A stretch of DNA of 64,000 bases from JAAYED01 sp040772225 (GCA_040772225.1 JAXGYO010000002.1:682001-746000); one strand, 5' to 3'; positions 42,947 through 51,870 are shown, numbered from the stretch's first letter. Numbers and translations are program-made. The notes: generated by a model not told the origin, from the sequence alone.

Positions 42947-43432
42947 CTAGAGTTTGTAGCCGATATCCCTGAGCAGCCCCTTGCGCCAGGCGATATCTTC
43001 GGGCGTCTCCACGCCCTTTGGCGTCGCACCATCGATCACCCCAAGGATACCGCGACCCTGTGCTGTCTCGGCAATGACTACCTCAACAGGATTGGCTGTT
43101 GCACAGTAAATGCGACACACCTCGGGCACACTCTTGATCGCATTGAGCACATTGACCGGATAGACGCCCTCGCCCAGCAGGACCACAAAGGAGTGACCTG
43201 CGGAGATCGCCATCGCGTTACTCTCTGCGAGCGTCTTTAGCTCCGCATCAGTGCCGCTGGAGCGCACGAGACAAGCGCCTGAGGCCTCACAGAAAGCCAG
43301 GCCGAAGCGAATGCCCGGAACGGCTCCTACCAGGGTCTCGTGCAGGTCCTCGACTGTCTTGATAAAGTGCGACTGGCCGAGGATGAGGTTGCTGTTTTCG
43401 GGCTTTTTCACGGGCACGACAGTAAGTTCCAT
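42947..43432 (-). CDS. Adenosine-specific kinase family protein (DUF355)
   Basis: A 161-residue protein of the PF04008 family. It starts MELTVVPVKKPENSNLILGQSHFIKTVEDL-like and contains FGLAFCEASGACLVRSSGTD and SVPEVCRIYCATANPVEVV, then RGILGVIDGATPKGVE. The family was named from an archaeal homologue that binds adenosine; a kinase activity is not well established and the physiological role is unclear. The start has AAGGAGG six bases upstream. It precedes the M23 endopeptidase homologue gene on the plus-coordinate side and is separated from it by about 43 bp. Confidence 0.85.
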   Translation of the reverse strand: MELTVVPVKKPENSNLILGQSHFIKTVEDLHETLVGAVPGIRFGLAFCEASGACLVRSSGTDAELKTLAESNAMAISAGHSFVVLLGEGVYPVNVLNAIKSVPEVCRIYCATANPVEVVIAETAQGRGILGVIDGATPKGVETPEDIAWRKGLLRDIGYKL

Positions 43433-43475
43433 TCTGCGCCTCCTTATCCTGTTCGGGCCAGCGCTGGCGCTGGCG

Positions 43476-44546
43476 TTACCGCGTTGGGATCACCAGCCAG
43501 GTCGTCTGGCCCGCTGAGATGGCAAACTCCTGCGTGTAAAGCGTCCCCCTATAGAACACCTCCGCCGTCCATGTGCCCGGTTCAAGATCGCCAATGGCAA
43601 AGTTCTCAGTCCACTCTGGATCAGGGTTGACATTGTCGAGGGGGTAGGTAAAGACCTCATACACCATGCCCTCAGGCGAACGAAGTACCAGCTTGACCTC
43701 GCTATCCACCAGATGCCCCTGGCCATCCAGCAACGCACCGGCCAGAGTACCGTAGCCTGCGCGAGGCTTGTACCAGAGCTCTGGATTGACCGTGGCACGA
43801 TAGTCATTCTTGCCCACGCGCACCTCACTGTGAAGGTGAGGCGACTCGGCATACCCGGTCGCGCCCACCAGCCCCACCTGCTGACCCGCCGCAACCGGCT
43901 GCCCAACCGCGACCTGCACCTCTGACAGGTGCCCGAGCACTACATAGACGGGAGCCCCCTGGAATCGCTGATCCAGCTGAATGATCACCACGAGCCCGTA
44001 AAAGCCGACCCTGGCGCCATAGACCTGTTGGTCATCGGCACCAGCCACAACGACGACGCCTGACGCAGGCGCGAGAACAGGCGTGCCCTCGGGATTCACC
44101 ATCTCGACCCCATAGTGGACCGGATATGAGCCATCCATGCGTGAACCGTAGGGATAAAAACGCGCCACCCGATCTTCGCCCGGCTGTGCGATCGGTCGTT
44201 GTAGCCAGTAATGGTCGCGTCGTATGGTGTCCACCGGCTTGATCGTCGCCCGGGGAGAAGATGTGGCGGTTGGGACCAGCGGCTCGGCCAGCGCCACGAC
44301 GCCCGCCCCGGGGGGCATTTGCGCGCTCACAGGCGTCACAACTGCGGTGGCGTCTGGAGCGTCGTCCTTGGCACCTGAAACGGCGAGGCGAGACAGCCGT
44401 TCCTGGATAAACGCCTGGACAGGATTCGCACGCCCCTCATCTTTCGGTAACAGTGTGGCGCCCGCCAGTGCGACGACAAGTAACGCCATCACCGCAGCAA
44501 AGACAACGTGAGGGGTCAAACCAGGGTTCTTTTCCTGTCCGAGCAT
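43476..44546 (-). CDS. M23 family endopeptidase homologue, membrane-anchored
   Basis: A 356-residue protein with one membrane helix (13-33), a Pro/Thr-rich linker to about 105 and an M23 domain (130-245). Zinc ligands include H144 (PVHYGVEM), and H237 with H239 (SPHLHSEVRVG); H206 (LGHLSEV) matches the catalytic His. The usual Asp of the HxxxD motif is Glu (E148), so activity should be tested. Residues 265-350 form a beta-rich C-terminal domain (SEVKLVLRSPEGMVYEVF). The start at 44546 is chosen because AAAGGAAAG lies upstream; the longer open frame has no other support and crosses the trmD gene. Confidence 0.82.
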   Translation of the reverse strand: MLGQEKNPGLTPHVVFAAVMALLVVALAGATLLPKDEGRANPVQAFIQERLSRLAVSGAKDDAPDATAVVTPVSAQMPPGAGVVALAEPLVPTATSSPRATIKPVDTIRRDHYWLQRPIAQPGEDRVARFYPYGSRMDGSYPVHYGVEMVNPEGTPVLAPASGVVVVAGADDQQVYGARVGFYGLVVIIQLDQRFQGAPVYVVLGHLSEVQVAVGQPVAAGQQVGLVGATGYAESPHLHSEVRVGKNDYRATVNPELWYKPRAGYGTLAGALLDGQGHLVDSEVKLVLRSPEGMVYEVFTYPLDNVNPDPEWTENFAIGDLEPGTWTAEVFYRGTLYTQEFAISAGQTTWLVIPTR

Positions 44547-44624
44547 GGTGTCTTTCCTTTTCCGGATAGCTAGGCTCATTATAGCATCCGCGTGACAGGC
44601 CCAAAACCCCCGGGCTGATGCCAT

Positions 44625-44653
44625 TTGCCCGACTCGGGTGGAGGCGGTAGAAT
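44625..44653 (+). promoter_or_regulatory. Sigma-70 promoter for trmD-rex
   Basis: TTGCCC (44625-44630) and TAGAAT (44648-44653) with a 17-bp spacer. Initiation near 44660 gives a short leader of about 16 bases before the trmD ATG at 44676. Confidence 0.55.
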
Positions 44654-44675
44654 CGCCGCAGAGGGGGAGAAACGT

Positions 44676-45464
44676 ATGCGTTTCGATATCTTTACATTGT
44701 TCCCCGGGCTGTTCGAAGGTATCTTCCAGGAGAGCATTGTTCACCGCGCCATCGAGGCAGGCCTGGTCGAGATTTGCGTTCACAATATTCGCGACTATGC
44801 GCCTGGCAAACACCAGGTTACTGACGACATGCCCTATGGCGGCGGCGGCGGGATGGTTCTCAAGCCAGAGCCACTCACCTATGCGCTCGAGTCCGTTCTG
44901 GGGGCAGAGATGCTCGCTGAGCAAAAGGTGTCCGGCACAGTCAAAGTACCGGTGCTGTTGATGACGCCCGTCGGGCGCCGTTTTGATCAGGCCATGGCAG
45001 CATCCTTGGAGAGATACGGCCATGTTGTGCTGGTTTGCGGTCGCTACGAAGCCATCGACGAACGCGTAAGCGACATGTTTGTTACTGAAGAGATCTCCCT
45101 GGGAGACTTTGTGCTCTCAGGGGGTGAGATACCGGCCATGGCGATAGTCGAAGCGGTCACGCGATTGGTTCCCGGCGTATTGGGCGACATGCGAGCGCTC
45201 GTAGAGGACTCTTTCTCCGCCGGCCTCCTCGAGTATCCGCAATACACCCGGCCCCCGGAGTTCCGCGGCCACGCCGTTCCAGATGTGCTGCTCAGCGGAG
45301 ATCATGCCAAAGTGAAGCGCTGGCGGCGGCAGCAGTCGCTCAAGCGAACTCTGCAACGCCGGCCAGATCTGCTTCACAGGGCCGATTTGTCCAAGGAGGA
45401 TCGCACCTATCTCGGCCTGCTGTCGGGCCGTCATATAGGGGCAGCCCTGGATTCGCCCGACTAG
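44676..45464 (+). CDS. trmD: tRNA (guanine-N1)-methyltransferase TrmD
   Basis: A 262-residue SPOUT enzyme that methylates G37 of tRNAs, preventing frameshifts. Conserved regions are MRFDIFTLFPGLFEG, DDMPYGGGGGMVL, VLVCGRYEAIDERV and EISLGDFVLSGGEIPAM, forming the trefoil knot. AGGGGGAG lies upstream of the ATG at 44676. In many bacteria trmD follows rimM; here it is about 8 kb away on the other strand. Its TAG stop is 42 bp before the rex start. Confidence 0.96.
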   Translation: MRFDIFTLFPGLFEGIFQESIVHRAIEAGLVEICVHNIRDYAPGKHQVTDDMPYGGGGGMVLKPEPLTYALESVLGAEMLAEQKVSGTVKVPVLLMTPVGRRFDQAMAASLERYGHVVLVCGRYEAIDERVSDMFVTEEISLGDFVLSGGEIPAMAIVEAVTRLVPGVLGDMRALVEDSFSAGLLEYPQYTRPPEFRGHAVPDVLLSGDHAKVKRWRRQQSLKRTLQRRPDLLHRADLSKEDRTYLGLLSGRHIGAALDSPD

Positions 45465-45506
45465 GTGCATATTCACGTTCAGCGTCGCATGCCCACGGAG
45501 CATACA

Positions 45507-46124
45507 ATGCCTCAGAATCAGGTCCCCGATGTCGTGGTACGCCGCCTGCCACTCTATCTTCAGGCCCTCACCCATATCGCCGAACGGGGCCAGACAATGG
45601 TCTCATCCAAGGAGCTGGGGGATTGGGTGGGCGTGAGTTCGGCGCAGATTCGCAAAGATCTCTCTTACTTTGGCGAGTTTGGCAAGCCGGGATTGGGGTA
45701 TGAGATCCGATATCTGATCTCTGTCCTCGAGGAGATCCTGCAGCTAAACAAGGACTGGCGTGTCATCATCATCGGTGCCGGAGCCCTGGGACACGCTCTT
45801 GCCAATTATCGCGCCTTTGGCGAGAACCGTTTTCAGATCGTGGGGATCTACGATAGCGACCCGGCTCTGGTGGGCACACCCATCGGCGATGGTGTCGTGC
45901 AACCGGTGGAGCAGCTGTCAGCAACTATCTGCGAGCACCACGTAGACATCGCTATCCTTGCTGTGCCGGCGCGAGCCGCGCAATCGGTCGCTGACCAGGT
46001 CATCGCCTGCAACGTGCGCGCCATCCTCAACTATGCCCCAATCACTTTGACGACGCCGCCTGATGTGCATGTAACCTATATCGATCCCATCGCACGGCTG
46101 CAGGCTATGACCTACTACCTCTGA
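45507..46124 (+). CDS. rex: Redox-sensing transcriptional repressor Rex
   Basis: A 205-residue repressor that senses NADH/NAD ratio and controls fermentation and respiration genes. N-terminal winged helix (LPLYLQALTHIAERG, SSKELGDWVGVSSAQIRKDLSYFGEFGKPG), then a Rossmann domain with IIIGAGALGHALANY and a C-terminal NYAPITLTTP segment with the swapping helix. The ATG at 45507 follows GGAG; longer versions from upstream GTG/ATG codons are possible. It follows trmD closely and is terminated by the hairpin 46133-46162. Confidence 0.96.
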   Translation: MPQNQVPDVVVRRLPLYLQALTHIAERGQTMVSSKELGDWVGVSSAQIRKDLSYFGEFGKPGLGYEIRYLISVLEEILQLNKDWRVIIIGAGALGHALANYRAFGENRFQIVGIYDSDPALVGTPIGDGVVQPVEQLSATICEHHVDIAILAVPARAAQSVADQVIACNVRAILNYAPITLTTPPDVHVTYIDPIARLQAMTYYL

Positions 46125-46132
46125 GCAGCAAA

Positions 46133-46162
46133 AGAGGCGTCACCTGGCGGGGTGACGCCTCT
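46133..46162. terminator. Terminator between rex and mreB
   Basis: A 12-bp perfect stem (46133-46144 and 46151-46162, 6-base loop). On the minus strand the stem is followed by TTTT, so it should end mreB transcripts well; on the plus strand there is no T-run, so it may only partly stop rex transcripts. Confidence 0.75.
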
Positions 46163-46176
46163 GCGATCAAAACGAC

Positions 46177-47178
46177 TCAGACCGGGGCCAGCGATCGCCT
46201 CAAAATGGGCAGATGCTGCAAGGCTTCGCCCGCGCCCAAAGCGGTACACAGCATCGGGTTCTCGGCCACATGACAGGGGATACCGGTCTCCTGCGTCAGA
46301 TACCGATCGATATTCCTCAACTGGGCACCGCCGCCCGTCAACACCATCCCGCGATCGATAATATCCGAAGCAAGCTCGGGTGGGGTTCTCTCCAACACCG
46401 CCCTGACAGTCCCTGCCACAGCGGAGAGTGGCTCCGACAGGGCATCGGTGACCTCTCCCGAAGTCACTGTGATCGTCCGGGGCAGTCCGGCAACGGTGTC
46501 CCGTCCCCTCACTTCCATGGTCAGAACTTCCTCCAGGGGCAGTGCGCTACCGATCGCGATTTTTAGCTCCTCTGCAGTGTGCTCTCCGATCATCAGGTTG
46601 TACTTGCGGCGCACATAGTTGGCGATCGCCTGGTCAAAGCTGTTCCCGGCAATACGAACCGAGCTGGAGACCACAATGCCGAACATGGAGATGACCGCTG
46701 CCTCACTGGCACCGCCACCGATGTTGACGATCATGTTGCCTGACGGCGTGCCGATCGGCATGTCGGCGCCCAGAGCCGCAGCGAGCGGTTCGGGCAGCAG
46801 GTAGGCCGTGCGAGCACCAGCCTGGATGGCCGCATCCCGAACCGCGCGGCTTTCGACACTGGTCACCCCTACTGGGACGCTGATCATGATCTCAGGGCGC
46901 CGCTCAAAACGGCTGCAGACCTTGGAAATAAAGTACCGGAGCATCGCCTCGGTCACGACATAGTCGGCGATCACACCGCTGCGCATCGGACGCGCTACCT
47001 CTATGGTCTCCGGAGTGCGACCCAGCATCGCGCGAGCCTCATTCCCAACGGCCAGGATCCGGTTATCACCGACAGAAATGGCGACCACGGAGGGTTCGTT
47101 GAGAACAACGCCCTTGCCCCGCACATATACGATGAGGTTGACCGTGCCAAGATCGATCCCGATCTGCTTACCGAACAT
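46177..47178 (-). CDS. mreB: MreB rod-shape-determining actin homologue
   Basis: A 333-residue actin-like ATPase forming membrane-bound filaments that guide peptidoglycan synthesis in rod-shaped cells. It starts MFGKQIGIDLGTVNLIVYV and has the phosphate loops of the MreB/Mbl family (MIVNIGGGASEAAVISMFG, and DIIDRGMVLTGGGAQL). The metal-binding GGG-type motifs are intact. Length is usual. GGGAGG lies four bases upstream. No mreC or mreD follows, so this may be the Mbl paralogue or the mreCD genes are elsewhere. Confidence 0.95.
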   Translation of the reverse strand: MFGKQIGIDLGTVNLIVYVRGKGVVLNEPSVVAISVGDNRILAVGNEARAMLGRTPETIEVARPMRSGVIADYVVTEAMLRYFISKVCSRFERRPEIMISVPVGVTSVESRAVRDAAIQAGARTAYLLPEPLAAALGADMPIGTPSGNMIVNIGGGASEAAVISMFGIVVSSSVRIAGNSFDQAIANYVRRKYNLMIGEHTAEELKIAIGSALPLEEVLTMEVRGRDTVAGLPRTITVTSGEVTDALSEPLSAVAGTVRAVLERTPPELASDIIDRGMVLTGGGAQLRNIDRYLTQETGIPCHVAENPMLCTALGAGEALQHLPILRRSLAPV

Positions 47179-47296
47179 CCAGCCTCCCGACCTGCTTGTC
47201 TGCTACCCGATGGATATTAGCATAAACGTGACCGTCGGCCAACTGTTTGCCGGGCTCATCGGTTGGCCCACAGCGCTCACCGCAGCGTCGAATCGC

Positions 47297-48985
47297 TTAC
47301 GCACCCGTCTCGGTGGCAGCGGACTCTTGCATGTCATCCAGCAGACTCCGTAATGCATCGAAAAAGGCCTCATAGCGCGCCACCTGATCCTGAATGCCCT
47401 GCAGCGTCTCTCGCGCCGAGGTGACCGCTTCATTCAATACGCTGATCTCCCGCTCCTGGCCGCTGATCCTGCCATCCACCTCTTCGAACATCAGAGCCTG
47501 GCTTTGCGCCAGCTCCGCCAACTGAGTGTCCATCTGGGTTAGGCCTGCAACTGTGTCTGCCAGCCTGGACTCGGTCTCTGCCGATCCGCTCTCCAGGGCT
47601 GCGATCCTGTCATCAAGGCCCTCAAGCGCGCTCAACCTGCGGTCCAGCGCGTCGGCCCTGGCGACCAGTGCCTGCGTCTCAGACCAGGTCGTCTCCTGGT
47701 TGGCCTGCATCACCGCCAGGTTGTCATTCATCGCATCCACGAGCCGCCGCGGTGCATAGTTCAGCGTCCCCCCTACAACACCCAGGATCACCAGCGTGGC
47801 CAGCACGCCGAGCAAGCCGCCCAGGGCGATCATGCCGACATCATGCCACCGACTCCGCTCACGCGGCGCCGCTTGAGTCGTCGCCGAAGCCTCGGACTGC
47901 CGACCGAGCGCCTCCTGAGGCGCCGGCGCCCCGGCCACGTCAGCCGCGCCACCCTCATCGGGCGAGGCCTCCCCCGCCGCATCATCAACGGTTCGAGCTG
48001 TCTCGTCGTGTCCCGGGTCCAACGACATGAGGTCGGAAACACCCTCCGAAACAACAGGCGGCGCAGTGTGTTCAAGCGTAGCCAACTCCTCGGGCGGCGC
48101 CACGAACACCTTGTCGTCTTCTTCTACCCTTCTCTGCGCTGCGTCATCTGATGCGTTGGCATCGGCCAGTTCGGCGCCATATGCATCATCGGCGGTCACC
48201 CCTGTAAGGCTGTCCGGGGGTTGCTGCGCAGCAAGAACGTCACCTGTAGCTGATGGAGCGGCTGCCTCGACAGCCTGATCCGCCTCGTCCGCCAAGCCCT
48301 CAACGGCCAAGTCTCTACCGGCAATGCGCGCGTCGCTGGCAGCTGCACCGACCACGTCGCGCTCCTCTAAAACCAGCTCTTCACCCTGCAGGTGCACCTG
48401 AGATATGTCCGCCTCAGGTATCGACGCGGCCTCACTGGTCCCTTCTTTACCAGGAATCGCCTCATTCTCTTCCACCTCTGCGACCTCCACTGGCTCATCC
48501 TCATCAGATTCAGCCTCTGGGACAACCACCGCATCGCTGCTATCGGGCTCGGGCTTTAATATAGACTCGGCCGGCTCTGCTTCCTCCGCCCCCAGAGCCT
48601 CTATAAGGTCGTCCTCACCCGGGATCTCGATATCCTGATCTTCCGCGGCGCCCTCATCTGCTACGTCCGACGGTGTCTCTCGACCATCGAGACTAGCCGG
48701 CTGCAGAATCTCAGACTCGTCGGAGACAAATGCACGCATCTCAACATCCGCGCCAGGGCCGTCCGATAAGTCGACAGTGACCCCGGCGGCCAGGGCGTCA
48801 AGAGCAGCCTGATCAAAGCCGGGTACCTCAAGCAATTCATCAATACTGCCAAAGGGGCCGTTCGCAGCACGATACTCCAGGACCGCGCTGGCCAGCGCGG
48901 CAGATAGGCCAGCATCCTCGAGCTCTGCCTGACCGGCGCTGTTCAAATCTACGGGAAAGCTGGAAAGGGACTGTGTCTCATCCAT
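47297..48985 (-). CDS. Helix-hairpin-helix, transmembrane, coiled-coil protein
   Basis: A 562-residue protein in four parts: an HhH (ComEA-like) module at 12-68 (VDLNSAGQAELEDAGLS, FGSIDELLEVPGFDQAAL), a long acidic disordered region (about 70-380, very rich in Glu, Asp, Ala), one membrane helix (about 383-405), and a C-terminal coiled coil (about 415-555). The HhH and acidic parts should be cytoplasmic and the coiled coil outside. HhH modules usually bind DNA non-specifically, so a link between nucleoid and envelope is possible but unproven. It lies beside mreB. The start at 48985 has GAGGTG six bases upstream. Confidence 0.72.
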   Translation of the reverse strand: MDETQSLSSFPVDLNSAGQAELEDAGLSAALASAVLEYRAANGPFGSIDELLEVPGFDQAALDALAAGVTVDLSDGPGADVEMRAFVSDESEILQPASLDGRETPSDVADEGAAEDQDIEIPGEDDLIEALGAEEAEPAESILKPEPDSSDAVVVPEAESDEDEPVEVAEVEENEAIPGKEGTSEAASIPEADISQVHLQGEELVLEERDVVGAAASDARIAGRDLAVEGLADEADQAVEAAAPSATGDVLAAQQPPDSLTGVTADDAYGAELADANASDDAAQRRVEEDDKVFVAPPEELATLEHTAPPVVSEGVSDLMSLDPGHDETARTVDDAAGEASPDEGGAADVAGAPAPQEALGRQSEASATTQAAPRERSRWHDVGMIALGGLLGVLATLVILGVVGGTLNYAPRRLVDAMNDNLAVMQANQETTWSETQALVARADALDRRLSALEGLDDRIAALESGSAETESRLADTVAGLTQMDTQLAELAQSQALMFEEVDGRISGQEREISVLNEAVTSARETLQGIQDQVARYEAFFDALRSLLDDMQESAATETGA

Positions 48986-49076
48986 GGGTGCACCTCGCGT
49001 CCTTGCGTGGGGCACATCTGTGCGCTATCACAAGCACAGAAGGCCTTCGAACCTCGTCCTCATTCTAGCCTCGCAG

Positions 49077-49098
49077 CGCTGGCTGTCCAGAGCCAGCG
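49077..49098. repeat. Perfect inverted repeat between divergent genes
   Basis: CGCTGGCT (49077-49084) and AGCCAGCG (49091-49098), 6-base spacer. It lies just upstream of the -35 box of the phosphorylase promoter, between divergently transcribed genes, so it is a possible operator rather than a terminator. No regulator is known. Confidence 0.4.
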
Positions 49099-49122
49099 AG
49101 CCCGCCTCGCCAGATGAGCCCC

Positions 49123-49152
49123 TTGACCTATCGATCAAGGACAATCTACAAT
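49123..49152 (+). promoter_or_regulatory. Sigma-70 promoter for the nucleoside phosphorylase gene
   Basis: TTGACC (49123-49128) and TACAAT (49147-49152), 18-bp spacer. Initiation near 49159 places the leader 30 bases before the ATG at 49189 and rules out the in-frame ATG at 49114 as the start from this promoter. Confidence 0.65.
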
Positions 49153-49188
49153 CTCACCGTCAGCCAGCGCCGTAGGAACGATAGCGGA

Positions 49189-50535
49189 ATGAGGTGGGCC
49201 GTGGACGCAGTGAGGATCATCGAGCGCAAGAGGGATGGCATCGAACTGAGCACGGAGGAGATTACTTACTTTGTCGATGGCTATGTCCGCGACCAGATTC
49301 CCGACTATCAGGCTTCAGCACTGGCGATGGCCATCTTTTTCCGGGGCATGTCCGTTCGTGAGACTGTGGATCTCACCATGGCGATGGTCTCCTCTGGTGA
49401 GACCATCGATCTATCGCCGATCGGCAAAAGGATCGTTGACAAGCACTCTACTGGTGGGGTCGGTGACAAGACCACGCTGATCGTTGCGCCTCTGGTAGCG
49501 GCCGCCGGACTGCCCGTGGCAAAGATGTCGGGGCGCGGCCTCGGGTATTCGGGCGGTACGCTGGACAAACTCGAATCCATTCCAGGATACCAGACCAGGC
49601 TCTCTATCAAAGAGTTCTTTCAGGTGGTCCAGCGGTCAGGGATCGCCGTCATCGGGCAGACAGCAGACCTGGTACCGGCAGATGGTAAGCTCTACGCGCT
49701 CCGAGACGTGACCGGTACCGTGCCTAGCTTGCCGCTGATCGCAAGCTCAATCATGAGCAAGAAGATAGCGGGTGGCGCCGATGCCATCGTCCTGGATGTC
49801 AAAGTGGGCCGCGGAGCCTTTATGGAGACACTCGACGAAGCACGCGAGCTTGCTCAACGCATGATCGCCATCGGTCAGGGAGTGGGCCGGAAAGTGACTG
49901 CAGTGCTCTCAGAGATGAATCAGCCTCTCGGTCACGCCATTGGGAACAGCCTGGAAGTGATCGAGGCGATCGAGACGCTCAAGGGGCGCGGCCCGGACGA
50001 TCTTCGTGAGCACTGCCTGGCCGTAGCCAGCGAGATGCTGCTGCTTGGGCGCCAGCGCGGCGATGCTGACCATCTGCGCCTGGAGCTGGAACAACTGCTC
50101 ACATCGGGACAGGCGCTGGAACGGTTCGCCTCCTGGATCGAAGCTCAGGGTGGCGACCCGGATGTCGCGCAAGACTATGCCATCTTGCCAACGGCGCCGG
50201 TGCAATGGCTAGTCACCTCACCTTGCAGCGGCTACCTGGCCAGCATGGATGCCCGCACCTTTGGCCTCGTCTCCGTCGAGATGGGCGCAGGACGCCGCGT
50301 GAAAGAGGACACCATCGACCCCGGTGTGGGCATCGTTCTCCACGCCGGGGTCTCGGATTATGTCAAAGACGGCACGCCCCTTATGACACTGCATGCTCGC
50401 TCAGAGCAGCAAGCCAAGGCTGCGGCCCAGACCCTGCTTGCAGCCTGCGGTTGGTCACAGGCGCCGGTCGCCCGGCCGCCGGTGATCCACGACATCCTGC
50501 GAGACCCGTCCGTAGCGGGCTACCAGTCAGTCTGA
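49189..50535 (+). CDS. pdp: Pyrimidine-nucleoside phosphorylase
   Basis: A 448-residue enzyme that splits uridine, thymidine or deoxyuridine to base and (deoxy)ribose-1-phosphate. It has the family signature DKHSTGGVGDKTTLIVAPLV, then SGRGLGYSGGTLDKLESIPG and DVKVGRGAFM. The N-terminal helical domain starts at DAVRIIERKRDGIELS. Because DeoA and Pdp are similar, thymidine phosphorylase is the main alternative. The ATG at 49189 is preferred because of the promoter position; AGGAA lies about ten bases upstream. Its 3' end overlaps the convergent glycosyltransferase gene by 16 bp. Confidence 0.93.
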   Translation: MRWAVDAVRIIERKRDGIELSTEEITYFVDGYVRDQIPDYQASALAMAIFFRGMSVRETVDLTMAMVSSGETIDLSPIGKRIVDKHSTGGVGDKTTLIVAPLVAAAGLPVAKMSGRGLGYSGGTLDKLESIPGYQTRLSIKEFFQVVQRSGIAVIGQTADLVPADGKLYALRDVTGTVPSLPLIASSIMSKKIAGGADAIVLDVKVGRGAFMETLDEARELAQRMIAIGQGVGRKVTAVLSEMNQPLGHAIGNSLEVIEAIETLKGRGPDDLREHCLAVASEMLLLGRQRGDADHLRLELEQLLTSGQALERFASWIEAQGGDPDVAQDYAILPTAPVQWLVTSPCSGYLASMDARTFGLVSVEMGAGRRVKEDTIDPGVGIVLHAGVSDYVKDGTPLMTLHARSEQQAKAAAQTLLAACGWSQAPVARPPVIHDILRDPSVAGYQSV

Positions 50536-51716
50536 GCGCGCTCAGCAACCACCTTGCGGTAGACTGCCTCGGTCTGCCCTGCGATCACATCCCAGTTAAA
50601 GACCGTGCGGACCTGATGGAAGGCGTTCCGGACACGCATGGCAGCCCACTCTGGGTGTTGTAGCGTATGGGTGATGCCCCAGGCGCAAGAAGCGGGGTCG
50701 CCCGGATAGACCGTGATGCCAGTCTCTCCATGCGTCACGACTTCCTTGAGTCCGCCCACCTCGCTAACCACCACCGGCACGCGAGCGGCCATGCCCTCAA
50801 GCGCCACGATGCCAAAAGGTTCATACAGGCTGGGAAAGACCGCGCAATCTGCCACCTTGAATAGGCGATTACGGTCCTCGGTGGAGACAAAACCGAGCAA
50901 GAGGACCTTGTGCTCCAGGTGCATGCTGGCTACCAGTGCGCGCATGGCCTCGAGCTCGGGGCCGCGGCCCGCGATGATGAACTTGGCCTCGGGGACGTGC
51001 GCCAAGACAATAGGAACAGAGCGGATCAGCGTCTCGATGCCTTTTTCGTACACTATCCTGCCCACGTGAAAGACGATCTTTTCCTCAGGCAGGGCATAGT
51101 GACTCCGAAACTCGGCAAGATCCACCCCTTCGAGAGTATCAAAGGCCTCGGTGCTCACACCATTGGGGATAACGTCGATCTTGTCAGCCGGGGTCTGAAA
51201 ATAGGCCCCCAGTTCGTAGCGCATGTACTCGGTGCATACGATCACCCGCCAGGCCTCAAAGGTAAGCTCCCACTCGATGTCATTAATAGCGTGAGGCTGG
51301 GCTCCCGAGAGATTGCCGCGGCCGCGGCCGCGCTCGGTAGCATGTACCGTGGCCACCATGGGCAAACGATTGTCCAGTTTGAGCGTCTTGGCAGCCATTG
51401 CGGTGAGCCAGTCGTGGTTGTGAATAAGGTCAAACGGACCGTGGCTGTCAAGCAGGCCCTGGCAATAGCTTGCCAGCACATCGTTGGTCAAACGGGCCTC
51501 CCCCACAAAGTCGGGAGCGCCAAAAGCCGATACGGGGACGCGATGCACGTGCAGGGTACCCGTATCTGTGCGCGAGTCGCCACCCTGGCGCATCGGGGTC
51601 ACAACGTGCACCTCCACGCCCATACGGGCCAGGGCCGGCGCAAGATCAGCCACGTGCTGACCCAGGCCTCCGACGACGTGTGGGGGATACTCCCAGCTGA
51701 GCATCAGGACACGCAT
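50520..51716 (-). CDS. GT4 family glycosyltransferase (glycogen synthase-like)
   Basis: A 398-residue GT-B fold enzyme. The N-terminal MRVLMLSWEYPPHVVGGLGQ resembles glycogen synthases and trehalose-forming GT4s; DLIHNHDWLTA and VATVHATERGRGRG bind the acceptor. The C-terminal half has the nucleotide-sugar site VGRIVYEKGIETLI and the EX7E motif region EPFGIVALEG. Donor and acceptor are not known: glycogen, trehalose or a surface glycan are options. It has a consensus promoter at 51759-51787. TAGGAGG lies before the ATG. Confidence 0.88.
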   Translation of the reverse strand: MRVLMLSWEYPPHVVGGLGQHVADLAPALARMGVEVHVVTPMRQGGDSRTDTGTLHVHRVPVSAFGAPDFVGEARLTNDVLASYCQGLLDSHGPFDLIHNHDWLTAMAAKTLKLDNRLPMVATVHATERGRGRGNLSGAQPHAINDIEWELTFEAWRVIVCTEYMRYELGAYFQTPADKIDVIPNGVSTEAFDTLEGVDLAEFRSHYALPEEKIVFHVGRIVYEKGIETLIRSVPIVLAHVPEAKFIIAGRGPELEAMRALVASMHLEHKVLLLGFVSTEDRNRLFKVADCAVFPSLYEPFGIVALEGMAARVPVVVSEVGGLKEVVTHGETGITVYPGDPASCAWGITHTLQHPEWAAMRVRNAFHQVRTVFNWDVIAGQTEAVYRKVVAERAQTDW

Positions 51717-51758
51717 GGCATCACCTCCTACTCAGAGAACGCTCCAAATCACATCGCG

Positions 51759-51787
51759 ATTATAGATGGTGCCGGTGGCCCGCGCAA
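51759..51787 (-). promoter_or_regulatory. Sigma-70 promoter for the GT4 gene
   Basis: On the minus strand TTGCGC (51787-51782) and a consensus TATAAT (51764-51759) with a 17-bp spacer. The leader would be about 35 bases. Confidence 0.6.
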
Positions 51788-51810
51788 CGCACAGCCGTAA
51801 CAGGCGAGGC

Positions 51811-51839
51811 TTGGTGAAAAGTGAGATGCAGCGTAGAAT
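51811..51839 (+). promoter_or_regulatory. Weak promoter candidate for the CQLG-protein gene
   Basis: TTGGTG (51811-51816) and TAGAAT (51834-51839) with a 17-bp spacer. Only three of six -35 positions match consensus. It would give a leader of about 25 bases and serve the CQLG-protein, map and cupin genes. Confidence 0.4.
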
Positions 51840-51870
51840 CCTATATATCATTTCCGGGAGGATTCACGCT

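Noticed and set aside
44547..45023. Upstream extension of the M23 gene on the minus strand
   Set aside because: It runs through the trmD gene and its promoter, contains no conserved sequence, and the ATG at 44546 starts directly before the membrane anchor.
49114..49188. Earlier start for the nucleoside phosphorylase
   Set aside because: The ATG at 49114 lies upstream of the promoter boxes, and homologues begin close to the ATG at 49189.
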